DNA of 64,000 bases from an uncultured Spirochaetales bacterium (GCA_944393005.1 CALXYO010000001.1:310001-374000), one strand, 5' to 3'; counted from the stretch's first letter, positions 26,315 to 35,719 are shown. Numbers and translations are program-made. Notes: a model not told the origin generated them from the letters alone.

Positions 26315-27652
26315 ATGCACCCGTTCATCGATGTACATACTCACCTGATGACGCTGAAGGAGCCCGATTTCGCGGCCTTCATCTCCCCCATCATAGAGAA
26401 TCCTGCGTCATTCATTTCCGGCTCTCTTTCAAAAGACTATATCTTCACATCCCTGTACGACGGAAAAGTCTCTCCTGCTGCTGCAGTAGAGAATACGCTC
26501 ATCACTTTCACGGAATCGATAAGCGAGACAATGGAGCTGATGGAAGAAGATCTGAAAGGCCGCTACAGAAGCAGCGGCAATGCTGCAAGATATCCGGATC
26601 TTCCGTATCTGAGAGACGGAATGCTCCATTTCAGGAACAGCAGCTATGACAGGATGATAATCTGTCCGATGCTCATCGATTTCACACACAAGAGCACAAG
26701 TGCGAAAAGAACGTACTACGACGTGAGGAATGACGACAAGATAATTCCGTTCCTTAAGGATACGATGGAAGCCATGTCGCTCTTCTACAGAAAGAACAGC
26801 AGCTCCATAATTTCGTTCTGTCCTTTTGCAGGGCTCAACCCGCCTGCCCACAGCCAGGAATATGTTGAGGAATTCCTCCATCAGTATCTGTCGCTGAACA
26901 GGGAATTCGGCAGGAAAAATGACGGAGAGGTCTCAAATGCCTTCTTCGGCATCAAGCTGTATCCGCCCCTTGGGACCTGTCCGTGGCCGTCTGACGAGAA
27001 TGAACTGAGAAAAATGAGAACCATATATGCATTTTGCGAGAAGAACGGCATCCCTGTCATAACCCACTGCGATGATCAGGGCTTCAGAACAATAGATGCA
27101 AAGGATGCATGGAAATTTACGGATCCTTCCTCTTACAGAAGCGTACTTGAGAACTATCCCCGCCTCATCCTCGATTTCGCCCATGTCGGCAAGCAGTACG
27201 GCCTGCTCAACATGAGAGGCAGCCTGCTGGAGACAATAAATGCGAAACTGAAAGGTCAGCCTGCGGACGACTGGTTCTACACAATCATGAAGCTGATGAA
27301 TGAATTTCCTTCCGTCTATTCGGATATATCATTCACAGGCTGCTATCCTGAATTCTACGCACAGCTCGCAAGGTATCTTGAAGGTGTCGGCGAAAGTGAG
27401 AGAAAGAATATAGAAAGCAGGCTCATGTTCGGCTCCGACTTCTCCATCAACCTGCTCAAGGTCGAGTCATACAGCGCCTATTTCAAGGTATTTGAAGACT
27501 CACCCCTGTCAGATGAAGTCAAAGAGAGGATGGTCACAGAGAATCCGATGAGATTTCTGAACCTGAAGAGTGCACAATCAGTGGAAAGCGCGGAAAAAAG
27601 ATTCCGCCTCCCGTTTTTCAGAAACGATCCCGCCACTCGCTCGGCGAAATAG
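26315..27652 (+). CDS. Amidohydrolase-superfamily metal-dependent hydrolase
   Basis: 445 residues with a TIM-barrel hydrolase layout: metal-binding DVHTHLM at residues 5-11, GIKLYPPLGTCPWPS mid-protein, VITHCDDQGF, LDFAHVGKQYG, and the C-terminal MFGSDFSINLL that supplies the last metal aspartate. Substrate cannot be assigned. The 3' end overlaps the convergent AraC gene by 35 bases. Adjacent AraC regulator and MFS permease may form one catabolic module, but this is inference. Confidence 0.8.
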   Translation: MHPFIDVHTHLMTLKEPDFAAFISPIIENPASFISGSLSKDYIFTSLYDGKVSPAAAVENTLITFTESISETMELMEEDLKGRYRSSGNAARYPDLPYLRDGMLHFRNSSYDRMIICPMLIDFTHKSTSAKRTYYDVRNDDKIIPFLKDTMEAMSLFYRKNSSSIISFCPFAGLNPPAHSQEYVEEFLHQYLSLNREFGRKNDGEVSNAFFGIKLYPPLGTCPWPSDENELRKMRTIYAFCEKNGIPVITHCDDQGFRTIDAKDAWKFTDPSSYRSVLENYPRLILDFAHVGKQYGLLNMRGSLLETINAKLKGQPADDWFYTIMKLMNEFPSVYSDISFTGCYPEFYAQLARYLEGVGESERKNIESRLMFGSDFSINLLKVESYSAYFKVFEDSPLSDEVKERMVTENPMRFLNLKSAQSVESAEKRFRLPFFRNDPATRSAK

Positions 27653-28427
27653 CGTAAAGCTTCCTGAAGCAGGTGGAAAAGTGGCTGACAGACTCAAACC
27701 CCATACGGTAGGCCGCCTCCCCTATGGTCATCGACCTGTCTTCCAGAAGTTCCCTGGCTTTCTCAAGACGGAGAGTGAGGAAATATTTCATCGGAGATGT
27801 GCCCATATGCCGCTCGAAGAGACGGGAAGCCTCCCTCAGCGATACATATCCTGCACCGGCAATATCCGAAAGGGTCAGCTTCTCATCAAGATGTGCCTGC
27901 ATGAATGAAAGCATCCTCTCAAGTCTTTCATCCTTTTCCTTTTTGACCTTCAGCATATCCTGTTTCTCATAAGCTATGATGGAGAATATCTCGTAAAGGG
28001 ATGAAAGGACGGAAAGCTCATAGCCGAAAGCTCCTCTCTCAATGATGTCGACTGCCCGGATGAGAGGAAGCGCACTCTGCTTTGACAGTACAGCGAATTC
28101 AAGCTGGGATGCAAAAAGAGGATCAAGATACTTTTCCTTTGTGAAGGAATTCTCATCGCCAAGAGAGCGCTGGAAAGAAAGCCGGGTATAGGTGGAATCA
28201 CTGTTTGCCCTGAGATCAAGCTGGTCTGCCCTGTTCACATATACGGCACCGCCTGAGACAAGAGGTATGACAGTTTCAGGAAAGAAAAAACTCATGTCTC
28301 CTTCCTCGCACAGGTAGAAGGACAGAGCAGTGCCGTCTTCCTCTTCAAGTCTCTCTTCTTTTTCAAGACTGCAGCGCACAAGAGAAAGAGGGAATAAGGC
28401 AGAATCGAAAAGCATCGTCTCTTTCAT
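27618..28427 (-). CDS. AraC-family transcriptional regulator
   Basis: 269 residues. The C-terminal 100 residues hold two helix-turn-helix motifs (LTLSDIAGAGYVSLREASRLF and MTIGEAAYRMGFESVSHFSTCF) ending in the family signature FRKLYAISPSEWR. The N-terminal part is a probable ligand-binding domain rich in acidic residues. ATG at 28427 is favoured over an in-frame TTG at 28463. It lacks a Shine-Dalgarno, and TTGACT, 17 bases, CAAGAT ends seven bases before it. Divergent from the MFS permease, which it probably controls. Confidence 0.9.
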   Translation of the reverse strand: MKETMLFDSALFPLSLVRCSLEKEERLEEEDGTALSFYLCEEGDMSFFFPETVIPLVSGGAVYVNRADQLDLRANSDSTYTRLSFQRSLGDENSFTKEKYLDPLFASQLEFAVLSKQSALPLIRAVDIIERGAFGYELSVLSSLYEIFSIIAYEKQDMLKVKKEKDERLERMLSFMQAHLDEKLTLSDIAGAGYVSLREASRLFERHMGTSPMKYFLTLRLEKARELLEDRSMTIGEAAYRMGFESVSHFSTCFRKLYAISPSEWRDRF

Positions 28428-28434
28428 ACGGGAA

Positions 28435-28463
28435 ATCTTGCAGAGGGGGAAAACAATAGTCAA
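28435..28463 (-). promoter_or_regulatory. Probable promoter of the araC-type gene
   Basis: Minus strand TTGACT (28463-28458), 17-base spacer, CAAGAT (28440-28435). The start codon follows seven bases later, predicting a zero- to one-base leader. Confidence 0.5.
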
Positions 28464-28512
28464 GAGAATGGCAGAGGAAGAAAAGGAAATGGCATATATT
28501 GGATAGAAAAAA

Positions 28513-28525
28513 AGAATGACATTCT
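28513..28525. promoter_or_regulatory. Short palindrome in the araC/MFS intergenic region
   Basis: AGAATGACATTCT is a perfect odd-length palindrome 19 bases before the MFS start and just upstream of TATCAT (28528-28533), a possible -10. It may be an operator; it is too short to be sure. Confidence 0.25.
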
Positions 28526-28543
28526 GCTATCATCACGCTCAGT

Positions 28544-29716
28544 ATGGCAACAGTTCTTCTCATTGTAATCTACATGGCATTCATATCATTAGGTCTTCCG
28601 GACTCCGTTCTGGGCACCGCATGGCCAATGATGCACATCGACATCAACGCTCCGGTCAATGTTGCGGGAGTGATCAACATGGCAGTGTGCGTCTGCACAG
28701 TGATAGCGTCAGTCTCATCGCAGAAGGTGATAAGGAAATTCGGCACTTATGCCGTCACATCATTCTCGATTCTCCTGACAATTACCGGCCTTCTGCTTAT
28801 ATCGACAACACAGAGTTTCCTCTTCCTTGTGCTATTCTCCCTGCCGCTGGGACTCGGAGGCGGAGCCATAGACACTGCCCTGAACAACTATGTCGCAAAG
28901 CACTACAGCGCGATGCAGATGAATTTCCTGCATGCATTCTGGGGAATCGGAACCATCATCGCACCTTTCCTGCTTTCCATTTACTTTGACAGTGGAAAGA
29001 CATGGAGGGACGGTTACCATGTGCTGGCGGCAATACAGATAGCAATATTCTTCATCGTGCTGTTTTCGAAACGGCTGTGGAAAAACGGGGAAAGCGAAAA
29101 AAATCAGGTTGATGATATGCTGGACGAGGACAGGAAAGTATATTCAATCGGACAGCTTCTGAAAGTAAAAGGAGCCCTCTATTCCTGCCTGGGCTTTCTT
29201 TTCTATTCATTTGAAAGCGTAAGCATGCTGTGGATGGCAAGTTATCTGGTATATGGAAAAGGAATGAATGCATCCCTCGCCGCTTCAGTCAGCTCAATGA
29301 TATATCTCGGCATCACAGCGGGAAGGATAGCATCGGCATTCATTGTTGACAGGATACAGCCGAAAAAACTGATAACAATAAGCCAGATCATGATACTCAT
29401 GACCGTTGTCCTGCTTTACTTCACACGCATTGAGGCACTGATATATGTCCTTGTATTCATCCTGGGTTTCAGTTTCGGTCCGATCTTCCCGATAATGGTG
29501 AAGCAGACAGTCAGCTATTTCCACCCCTCATACAGTGTCGGTATCATAGGGCTTCAGATGAGCTTCGGGTATATCGGAGGAATGACGCTGCCCCCGCTTT
29601 ACGGCGTGATCAGTTCCCTCACAGGCAGGCAGGATCTGCTTCCGGCATACCTTTTCATACTTGTCGCACTGCATTTTTTTGTCATAACAATGAAGAACAG
29701 GAAGTGCGGAAAATAA
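28544..29716 (+). CDS. Major facilitator superfamily permease (sugar-type)
   Basis: 390 residues, about 12 membrane spans. It opens with FISLGLPDSVLGTAWPMM, has the inter-helix basic motif KVIRKFG, and LNFLHAFWGIG-like MNFLHAFWGIGTIIAPF, which recur in FucP/YfkF-like MFS sugar permeases. Substrate not defined. No Shine-Dalgarno; a TATCAT box lies ten bases before the ATG. Divergent from an AraC regulator. Confidence 0.85.
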   Translation: MATVLLIVIYMAFISLGLPDSVLGTAWPMMHIDINAPVNVAGVINMAVCVCTVIASVSSQKVIRKFGTYAVTSFSILLTITGLLLISTTQSFLFLVLFSLPLGLGGGAIDTALNNYVAKHYSAMQMNFLHAFWGIGTIIAPFLLSIYFDSGKTWRDGYHVLAAIQIAIFFIVLFSKRLWKNGESEKNQVDDMLDEDRKVYSIGQLLKVKGALYSCLGFLFYSFESVSMLWMASYLVYGKGMNASLAASVSSMIYLGITAGRIASAFIVDRIQPKKLITISQIMILMTVVLLYFTRIEALIYVLVFILGFSFGPIFPIMVKQTVSYFHPSYSVGIIGLQMSFGYIGGMTLPPLYGVISSLTGRQDLLPAYLFILVALHFFVITMKNRKCGK

Positions 29717-29720
29717 GAAA

Positions 29721-29740
29721 GCATGCCTTCCGGCATGCCC
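29721..29740 (-). terminator. Terminator between MFS permease and rRNA methyltransferase
   Basis: GCATGCC-TTCC-GGCATGC hairpin (29721-29738). On the minus strand it is followed by TTTCTTATTTT, so it mainly ends the methyltransferase transcript. Confidence 0.65.
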
Positions 29741-29746
29741 TCATGT

Positions 29747-31264
29747 TCATTCATCATCCTCATCCCTGCGGCTGCGGCTTCTCTTGATATTGTCATAGCC
29801 GTATGCCCTGGGACGTGATCTGTAAGAGTCCTGTCTTTTTTCACGGTAAGACTTTCTTTCTTCACCTTCATAGCTTCTGCGGCGCGCATAGTCATCATCA
29901 CGGCTTTCCCTGCCTCTGAAGCCATCCCTGTCGTCTCTTCTGCCATAGCGGCCGGATCTGTCCTCGCCGTACGGTCTCTCATTCCTCCCGCTGCGGTAAG
30001 AAGAGCCACCATCACGTGATGAATAGCGGTCATGACCATAACGCTCATCACTGCGGTCACGGTATCTGCCGGAAAAACTGTCCTCTCTGCGGCTGCTGCC
30101 GTAACGAGTGCCATCTCTTCCTTCTTCCCTTCCTCTGCCGTATGAAGGCTTTGCGGAATAAGGCTTCCTCTCCTGTCTGTCTTTCTCCTCGTCTCTTGAT
30201 TCACTTGTGAGACTGTTTATGAGAGCATCAAAGTCATTGTCTTCAATCTTTTTCATATCTTTTCTGAAACCGCCTTTAGCATGGGTATTTGTCTTTTTCC
30301 TGATTTCCTTCATGGGTGCGGTCTTCTCAAGAAGCCACACCTGAGCCGTGCCGCTTCCGGATCTGGTGAATCCGGGTGCCTTCACCTCATCAGTGAGCAC
30401 TCTTACCTTGAAAGCCTGCTTCAACGTCTGTTTATCAAGGGCGAAATTACCTAAATTGCAGGAAAAAATCAATAGCGCATGGTCACTCATGATCTTGCTG
30501 AGCATGCACATCCATTCAAGATAATCCTTTTTCACATCAAACTTCTTCTTCATGTTGTGTGAGTTTGAAAAGCTGGGCGGATCGAAGATTATAAGATCAT
30601 ATGACTTTTTTCCGGCAATCTCGCCTTCAATGAATGAAAGGCAGTCTTCCCTTATTACACGGTACTTGTCCTCATCAAGGAAGCCGTTTGCCTGAAGATT
30701 ACGCCTGGCAACGGCACAATATGTATTTGAAAGATCCACGCTCGTGACACTTTCAGCTCCACCGGCGGCGGCATATACGGAAAAGCTTCCCGTATAGCTG
30801 AAAAGATTCAGGACTCTCAGGCCGAAAGAAAGGGTGCGCACCATATCACGGGTGAGGGCCTGATCAAGGAACAGCCCCGTATCTATGTGGCTGACAAGAT
30901 CGACAAGGAAGGAAAGACCTCCTTCCTTCACTGTCAGCTCAAGGGAGTCCTCACTCTGTCTGGTATGCTGCTCAAGGCCTTCCCTCTTATGCCTTTTCTG
31001 GTAGATTATCCTGGCCCGTTCCACATAGACCATGCGGTTTACCAGATCAATGACAGTCTCCTCATCTTCAGGAGAGAGTCCCTCGGCCGAATAATCCACA
31101 ATCTTGGCATACGGACCGTAAAGTTCAACCGTGACCGGGATGTCATCAATATTCCTGTCATATATCCTGACTGCTGTGCTGTCGCTGGAATTCAGATAGC
31201 GTCTGCCCTCCAGAGCACCTTTTTTCAACAATTTCGAAAAATCTTTCCTTTGATATTCTTTCAT
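29747..31264 (-). CDS. RlmI/RlmL-like rRNA methyltransferase with long Arg/Gly/Ser/Asp-rich tail
   Basis: 505 residues. Residues 1-330 form a PUA-like start and a class I methyltransferase with FSYTGSFSVYAAAGGAESVTSVDLS (SAM binding) and DLIIFDPPSFSNS (catalytic DPPxF), as in large-subunit rRNA methyltransferases such as RlmI or the RlmK part of RlmKL. From about 345 to the end the protein is low-complexity, with dozens of RYG, RRD, SYR and GRY blocks and no hydrophobic core. It resembles eukaryotic RGG/RS tails and is absent from standard family members. TATAAT ends 11 bases before the ATG and no Shine-Dalgarno is visible. Confidence 0.88.
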   Translation of the reverse strand: MKEYQRKDFSKLLKKGALEGRRYLNSSDSTAVRIYDRNIDDIPVTVELYGPYAKIVDYSAEGLSPEDEETVIDLVNRMVYVERARIIYQKRHKREGLEQHTRQSEDSLELTVKEGGLSFLVDLVSHIDTGLFLDQALTRDMVRTLSFGLRVLNLFSYTGSFSVYAAAGGAESVTSVDLSNTYCAVARRNLQANGFLDEDKYRVIREDCLSFIEGEIAGKKSYDLIIFDPPSFSNSHNMKKKFDVKKDYLEWMCMLSKIMSDHALLIFSCNLGNFALDKQTLKQAFKVRVLTDEVKAPGFTRSGSGTAQVWLLEKTAPMKEIRKKTNTHAKGGFRKDMKKIEDNDFDALINSLTSESRDEEKDRQERKPYSAKPSYGRGREEGRDGTRYGSSRREDSFSGRYRDRSDERYGHDRYSSRDGGSSYRSGRNERPYGEDRSGRYGRRDDRDGFRGRESRDDDYARRRSYEGEERKSYREKRQDSYRSRPRAYGYDNIKRSRSRRDEDDE

Positions 31265-31311
31265 TTCCCGCTAATATTATAGGAAAAAGAGATGTAAGGA
31301 TAGTAGATAAC

Positions 31312-31797
31312 TTGGAAAGTCAGGAAGCAGTTGAATTCATTAAAGGAATTGAAGCCTCTCTCGGTGCGCGGATCGGCTGGAGGACATTTGCCCCATGGTA
31401 TGCCGACAACAGCGGAAGAATAAGGGAATACGGGGTTTTCCTCTGCCTTACGGACGACGGCAGGCTTTATTTCGAGGATTTTGAACGTCTTCCCCAGATA
31501 CTTGGCTATACGCTCAAGCCAAGGAACCCGGTGAAGTACGAGAAATACTCGAATGCAATTGAAATAAGCAGCATAAAATCAATAAGAAGAGTGAAGAAGA
31601 AACAGGCTGCAGATACCTGCAGTGCGGCATCCAGAATCCCGCTGACGGAAGCGGGAAGCCTTGCAAAGGCGCTCTCACCGATCGTCACACAGATAGAATT
31701 AAATTCAAAGGAGTGCTACTATTTTGAATTGATAAGCCACAGGGAATTCATGGCAGCACTTTCAAAAGCCGGAGGAGACGTGAATGGGAGCATTTAA
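31312..31797 (+). CDS. Conserved hypothetical protein upstream of phosphohexomutase
   Basis: 161 residues, start TTG at 31312 with GGAT upstream. Soluble, mixed alpha/beta, with YGVFLCLTDDGRLYFEDFERLPQILGY and a basic stretch SIRRVKKKQ. No family recognised. It overlaps the next gene by 14 bases, so it is translationally coupled with the mutase and likely belongs to the same sugar-phosphate operon. Confidence 0.65.
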   Translation: MESQEAVEFIKGIEASLGARIGWRTFAPWYADNSGRIREYGVFLCLTDDGRLYFEDFERLPQILGYTLKPRNPVKYEKYSNAIEISSIKSIRRVKKKQAADTCSAASRIPLTEAGSLAKALSPIVTQIELNSKECYYFELISHREFMAALSKAGGDVNGSI

Positions 31798-33133
31798 GGC
31801 ATACGATATCAGAGGAATATACAATGTCGATTTCAACAGGAATACCGTATATAAAATCGGTTTTTTCCTGCCACGCCTTCTGAACTGCAGTGCGGTTCTT
31901 GTCGGACGTGATGTCAGGCTTTCCAGTCCTGAGATCCACGATGCGCTCATCAGCGGAATCACAGATGCCGGATGCGATGTGCATGATCTGGGGCTGTGCA
32001 CCACACCGATGGTCTATTATGCGACAAAGTATTACGGCGCTGATGCATCGGTCCAGATAACAGCAAGCCACAATCCGCCGCAATACAACGGCTTGAAGAT
32101 CAGCCGCAGGGATGCGCTTCCGGTTGGAGGTGAAACAGGTCTCAGGGATCTTGAGAAACTGGTGAATGAGGAAAAAGCCGTTCCGGTGCAGGATAAGGGA
32201 AAGGTCGAGGATTATTCCTCCTTCAGGAAAATATATGTGGATTACCAGAGACAGTTCGTTCCCGATCTTTCAAACCTGAAGATCACAATCGACACCTCAA
32301 ACGGAATGAGCGCACTTGTCATAAAGGACATACTCTCAGACTGGAAGGACATAAAATACATCAACGATACTCTTGACGGTTCATTCCCCTCTCACGAGCC
32401 CAATCCGCTTGAAGTCAGAAACTGTGCCCAGCTCATGGAGGCGGTGAAACAGAACAAAAGCGATATCGGCGTGATATACGACGGTGATGCCGACAGGGTC
32501 ATGTTCATCGATGAGGAAGGAAATTTCATCCAGCCCGACTATGTCACGGCACTCATAGGATACTATTACAAGAAGAAGGGAGTAACGGGCAATGCCCTGG
32601 TTGACATAAGGACAAGCCGCTCAACCTCCCAGTATCTTGAAAAACTGGGCTTTCCCGTAACCATATGGAAGGTCGGCCATGCATATGCGAAGCTCAAGAT
32701 AAGAGAAATCAACGGCGTCTTCGGCGGAGAGCTTGCCGGACATTACTATTTCCGCGATTTCGGAAACTGCGACTCCGGCATTCTGGCATCCCTGTTTGTT
32801 CTCTCTGTCGCATCAGCCCTCAAAAAAGAAGGAAAGACCATAAGTTCATTCATGAAGGAAATCGTGTCATATGCCAACAGCGGAGAGGTTAATTTCCGTC
32901 TTGATGACAAAGACGGCGCGATTGATGCTCTTGTCTCCTTCTTCACATCAGAAGAGAAGCCAGAGAGGATTCTTGACTTTGACGGCTGGCGCATAGAGTT
33001 CCCTTCCTGGTGGTTCAATGTGAGAAAAAGCAACACAGAGCCTTATCTGAGAATAGTATGTGAAGCAAAAGATGCTATACTGTTAAAAGAGAAAATGGAT
33101 GAAATATCATCAATCATACACAGATTCAACTGA
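31784..33133 (+). CDS. Phosphomannomutase / phosphoglucomutase
   Basis: Alpha-D-phosphohexomutase moving phosphate between C6 and C1 of mannose or glucose. 449 residues. Active-site serine loop ITASHNPPQYNGLKI, metal loop YDGDADRVMF, sugar-specificity loop GGELAGHYYF (GEXSGH-like) and the C-terminal phosphate loop RKSNTEPYLRIV are intact. The GEMSGH equivalent fits ManB/AlgC-type enzymes. GGAGGAGACGTG precedes the ATG. Next to galE, so it feeds nucleotide-sugar synthesis. Confidence 0.93.
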   Translation: MGAFKAYDIRGIYNVDFNRNTVYKIGFFLPRLLNCSAVLVGRDVRLSSPEIHDALISGITDAGCDVHDLGLCTTPMVYYATKYYGADASVQITASHNPPQYNGLKISRRDALPVGGETGLRDLEKLVNEEKAVPVQDKGKVEDYSSFRKIYVDYQRQFVPDLSNLKITIDTSNGMSALVIKDILSDWKDIKYINDTLDGSFPSHEPNPLEVRNCAQLMEAVKQNKSDIGVIYDGDADRVMFIDEEGNFIQPDYVTALIGYYYKKKGVTGNALVDIRTSRSTSQYLEKLGFPVTIWKVGHAYAKLKIREINGVFGGELAGHYYFRDFGNCDSGILASLFVLSVASALKKEGKTISSFMKEIVSYANSGEVNFRLDDKDGAIDALVSFFTSEEKPERILDFDGWRIEFPSWWFNVRKSNTEPYLRIVCEAKDAILLKEKMDEISSIIHRFN

Positions 33134-33148
33134 AGAGGAGAAGAAAAA

Positions 33149-34141
33149 ATGAAAGTACTTTTATTTGGCGGTGCTGGCTATATCGGCACACACGTAGCAA
33201 TGGCATTCATGGACAGAGGTGACCATGTCGGTATCTACGATAACCTCTCATCAGGACTGAGGTCCAACGTCTCAAAGGATGCTGAATTCTTCGAAGGAGA
33301 CATTCTTGACAGACAGAGAGTCAGGGAAGTTCTCTCAAAGGGCTGGGACTGCGCAGTTTTCCTTGCAGCTTTCAAGGCAGCAGGTGAAAGCATGATCAAG
33401 CCTGAGAAATACAGCGAGAACAACATCACAGGCGCTCTCATCGTAATCACAGAATGTGTTGCAGCCGGCTGTATGAACTTCATTCTCTCATCCTCTGCCG
33501 CGACTTTCGGCGAGCCGCAGTATCTTCCGATTGATGAGAAGCATCCGACAAATCCTGAGAATTACTACGGTTATACAAAACTCTGCATCGAAGAGAACCT
33601 GAAGTGGTATTCAAAGCTCAAGAATCTCCGCTTCGCGGCACTGCGCTACTTCAATGCAGCAGGCTATGATGTAAACGGAAGGATGCTCGGCCTTGAGAAG
33701 AATCCGGCAAACCTCATTCCTGTCGTAATGGAAGCCGCTGCAGGCATGAGACCGAACGTTCTCATCTTCGGTGATGACTATGACACAATCGACGGTACAG
33801 GTGTCAGAGACTATGTACATGTGACTGACCTTGCAGACGCACATGTCAGAGCTGCCGACTACATCATGAAGCAGAACAAAGACCTCATCGTGGGACTCGG
33901 TTCCGAAACAGGTCTTTCAGTAAAGCAGATCGTCGAAGCTGCCAGAAGAATCACAGGAAAGCCCATCCCGGCTGAAATCGTCGCACGCCGCCCGGGTGAT
34001 CCTGCAAAGCTCGTCGCATCAAGCAAGATGGCCTATGATCTTCTCGGCTGGAAAGCTCACTACTCCGACCTTGACACGATCATTTCCTCCACATGGAATG
34101 TCTACAAGGCAAATCTCAAGGCACAGGGAAAGGAAGTATAA
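33149..34141 (+). CDS. galE: UDP-glucose 4-epimerase
   Basis: Interconverts UDP-glucose and UDP-galactose with bound NAD. 330 residues, extended SDR: GGAGYIGTHVA at the N-terminus, serine SSSAATFGEP, YYGYTK catalytic Tyr/Lys, and GTGVRDYVHVTDLADAH near 215. Follows the phosphohexomutase by 15 bases with AGAGGAG. A strong terminator follows. Confidence 0.94.
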   Translation: MKVLLFGGAGYIGTHVAMAFMDRGDHVGIYDNLSSGLRSNVSKDAEFFEGDILDRQRVREVLSKGWDCAVFLAAFKAAGESMIKPEKYSENNITGALIVITECVAAGCMNFILSSSAATFGEPQYLPIDEKHPTNPENYYGYTKLCIEENLKWYSKLKNLRFAALRYFNAAGYDVNGRMLGLEKNPANLIPVVMEAAAGMRPNVLIFGDDYDTIDGTGVRDYVHVTDLADAHVRAADYIMKQNKDLIVGLGSETGLSVKQIVEAARRITGKPIPAEIVARRPGDPAKLVASSKMAYDLLGWKAHYSDLDTIISSTWNVYKANLKAQGKEV

Positions 34142-34166
34142 GGCAGAAACGATAATTCTGTGCAGG

Positions 34167-34192
34167 GCCTCCGCAAAAAGCGGAGGCTTTTT
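34167..34192 (+). terminator. Rho-independent terminator after galE
   Basis: GCCTCCGC-AAAAA-GCGGAGGC stem-loop followed by TTTTT. Confidence 0.92.
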
Positions 34193-34296
34193 CATGTCCG
34201 CCGGCAAAATGAGAATGCATAAAAACTATCTGTTGTCTTTTGTTGCAAAAGGCCATATAGTGAAGACATAGAGAATCAAATACAAGGAACATGATT

Positions 34297-35544
34297 ATGA
34301 GCAGAATACTTTCCCCTGATTTCAGTTGGATACTCAGAAACCCCAGCCATGAGATATGGCACGCGGACAATCTTTTCAATGTCGAGACTGCAAGAAAAGC
34401 CAGACATTTCCACAGACAGCTGCCCTCCTTCCGTCAGACACCGCTGTGCTCCCTTTCCGAACTCGCACATATGCTCGGTGTTGAGGGTATTTATGTGAAA
34501 GACGAATCACAGCGTCTTGAACTCAACAGCTTCAAGGCTATGGGTGGTTCATTTGCAATCTTCCGCTATCTGCAGAAAAGACTGGGCCTCAGTGATGAAA
34601 AGATGACTTACAAATTCCTCATCAGCAAGGAATGCCATGATATGACCGGAACCCTCACCTTTGCGAGCGCAACCGACGGCAATCACGGCAAGGGTATTGC
34701 ATGGGCAAGCAGAATGCTGGGTCACAAGTGCAACATCTATGTCCATAAGGAAACAAGCCAGGCCCGCATCGACGCAATCAAGATGTTCGGTGCAAATGTG
34801 ACTGTCGTTGACGGGAACTATGATGACGCAGTGCGCCAGGTTGCCGAAGATGCCCGCGACAACGGCTGGATAATAATCTCAGATACCTCATGGGCCGGTT
34901 ACACGGAAGTTCCCACATGGATCATGCAGGGATACACAACAATGTTGCTTGAAGCTCAGGAACAGTTTGCAGGAATGGGAATTGAAAGACCTACACACAT
35001 ATTCGTGCAGGCCGGTGTCGGCGCACTTGCAGCATCGGTAATCGGTTTCTATGCTTCCCTTTTCAAGAAGGACCTGCCGAAGTTCGTCGTTGTGGAGCCG
35101 GATAAGGCTGCATGTCTTTACCTATCTGCGGAAGTCGGGGACGGACAGCCTCACAATGTCACAGGCGATCTTGACACAATCATGGCAGGTCTTGCCTGCG
35201 GAGAGCCTTCCGGCATTGCATGGGATGTTCTCTGGCCGCTTGTTGATGCCTTCATCAAAGTGCCTGACTACATTGCAGCACGCGGCATGAGAATACTTGC
35301 CACACCTCTCAAGGGAGATCCATTTGTGATCAGCGGAGAATCCGGAGCTGTAGGTCTTGGTGCCTTCTACTCAATGATGAATGAGAAAGAAGCCTGCGAC
35401 GAACTCATAAAGCATCTCGGAATTGACTCAAACAGCAGGATTCTTTTCATAAACAGTGAAGGAAACACTGATCCTGTCCATTTCCGCCAGATTCTGTGGG
35501 ATGGCTGTGACCAGGTGCCTCAGGACTACTGGACGGAACGCTGA
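34297..35544 (+). CDS. dpaL: Diaminopropionate ammonia-lyase
   Basis: PLP enzyme that splits 2,3-diaminopropionate into pyruvate and two ammonia. 415 residues, fold type II: PLP lysine in LNSFKAMGGSFA, the asparagine/glycine loop SATDGNHGKGIAWA, and QAGVGALAASVIGF. The block SDTSWAGYTEVPTWIMQGYTT is specific to DpaL/YgeX. The ATG at 34297 has AAGGA eight bases upstream; the in-frame ATG at 34291 is too close to it. Single-gene unit between two terminators. Confidence 0.93.
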   Translation: MSRILSPDFSWILRNPSHEIWHADNLFNVETARKARHFHRQLPSFRQTPLCSLSELAHMLGVEGIYVKDESQRLELNSFKAMGGSFAIFRYLQKRLGLSDEKMTYKFLISKECHDMTGTLTFASATDGNHGKGIAWASRMLGHKCNIYVHKETSQARIDAIKMFGANVTVVDGNYDDAVRQVAEDARDNGWIIISDTSWAGYTEVPTWIMQGYTTMLLEAQEQFAGMGIERPTHIFVQAGVGALAASVIGFYASLFKKDLPKFVVVEPDKAACLYLSAEVGDGQPHNVTGDLDTIMAGLACGEPSGIAWDVLWPLVDAFIKVPDYIAARGMRILATPLKGDPFVISGESGAVGLGAFYSMMNEKEACDELIKHLGIDSNSRILFINSEGNTDPVHFRQILWDGCDQVPQDYWTER

Positions 35545-35571
35545 TCCATCTCCCCTCTCTCATATTATTTG

Positions 35572-35598
35572 AAAAGCGGCTTTCACAGGCCGCTTTTT
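35572..35598. terminator. Bidirectional terminator after dpaL
   Basis: AAAAGCGGC (35572-35580) and GCCGCTTTTT (35589-35598). A and T runs on both sides serve dpaL and the minus-strand DUF3795/GNAT unit. Confidence 0.85.
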
Positions 35599-35719
35599 AT
35601 TGCAGTTCTTTTACAAAATAGTGCTGTCTGTGAACACCGGATACAGGATCAATGCACAGAATCTCCCTGTACCCGAGATGGCGGTAAAAATCTGGAGCCT
35701 GAAATACAAGACGGATCAT
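35597..35719 (-). pseudogene. GNAT acetyltransferase C-terminal remnant
   Basis: A 40-residue frame reads MIRLVFQAPDFYRHLGYREI, then a short variable stretch and HYFVKEL. The block FQAPDFYRHLGY matches the end of many GNAT N-acetyltransferases, where it is the last strand and helix. The acetyl-CoA-binding part (Q/RxxGxG/A) is missing. The ATG overlaps the DUF3795 stop as ATGA. It looks like the surviving 3' end of a gene largely deleted; translation of a tiny peptide is still possible. Confidence 0.65.

Noticed and set aside
29750..30240. The Arg-rich tail as a frameshift artefact of the methyltransferase
   Set aside because: The frame is continuous from the catalytic domain, and the terminator follows right after its stop. 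The antisense and other frames are no better.
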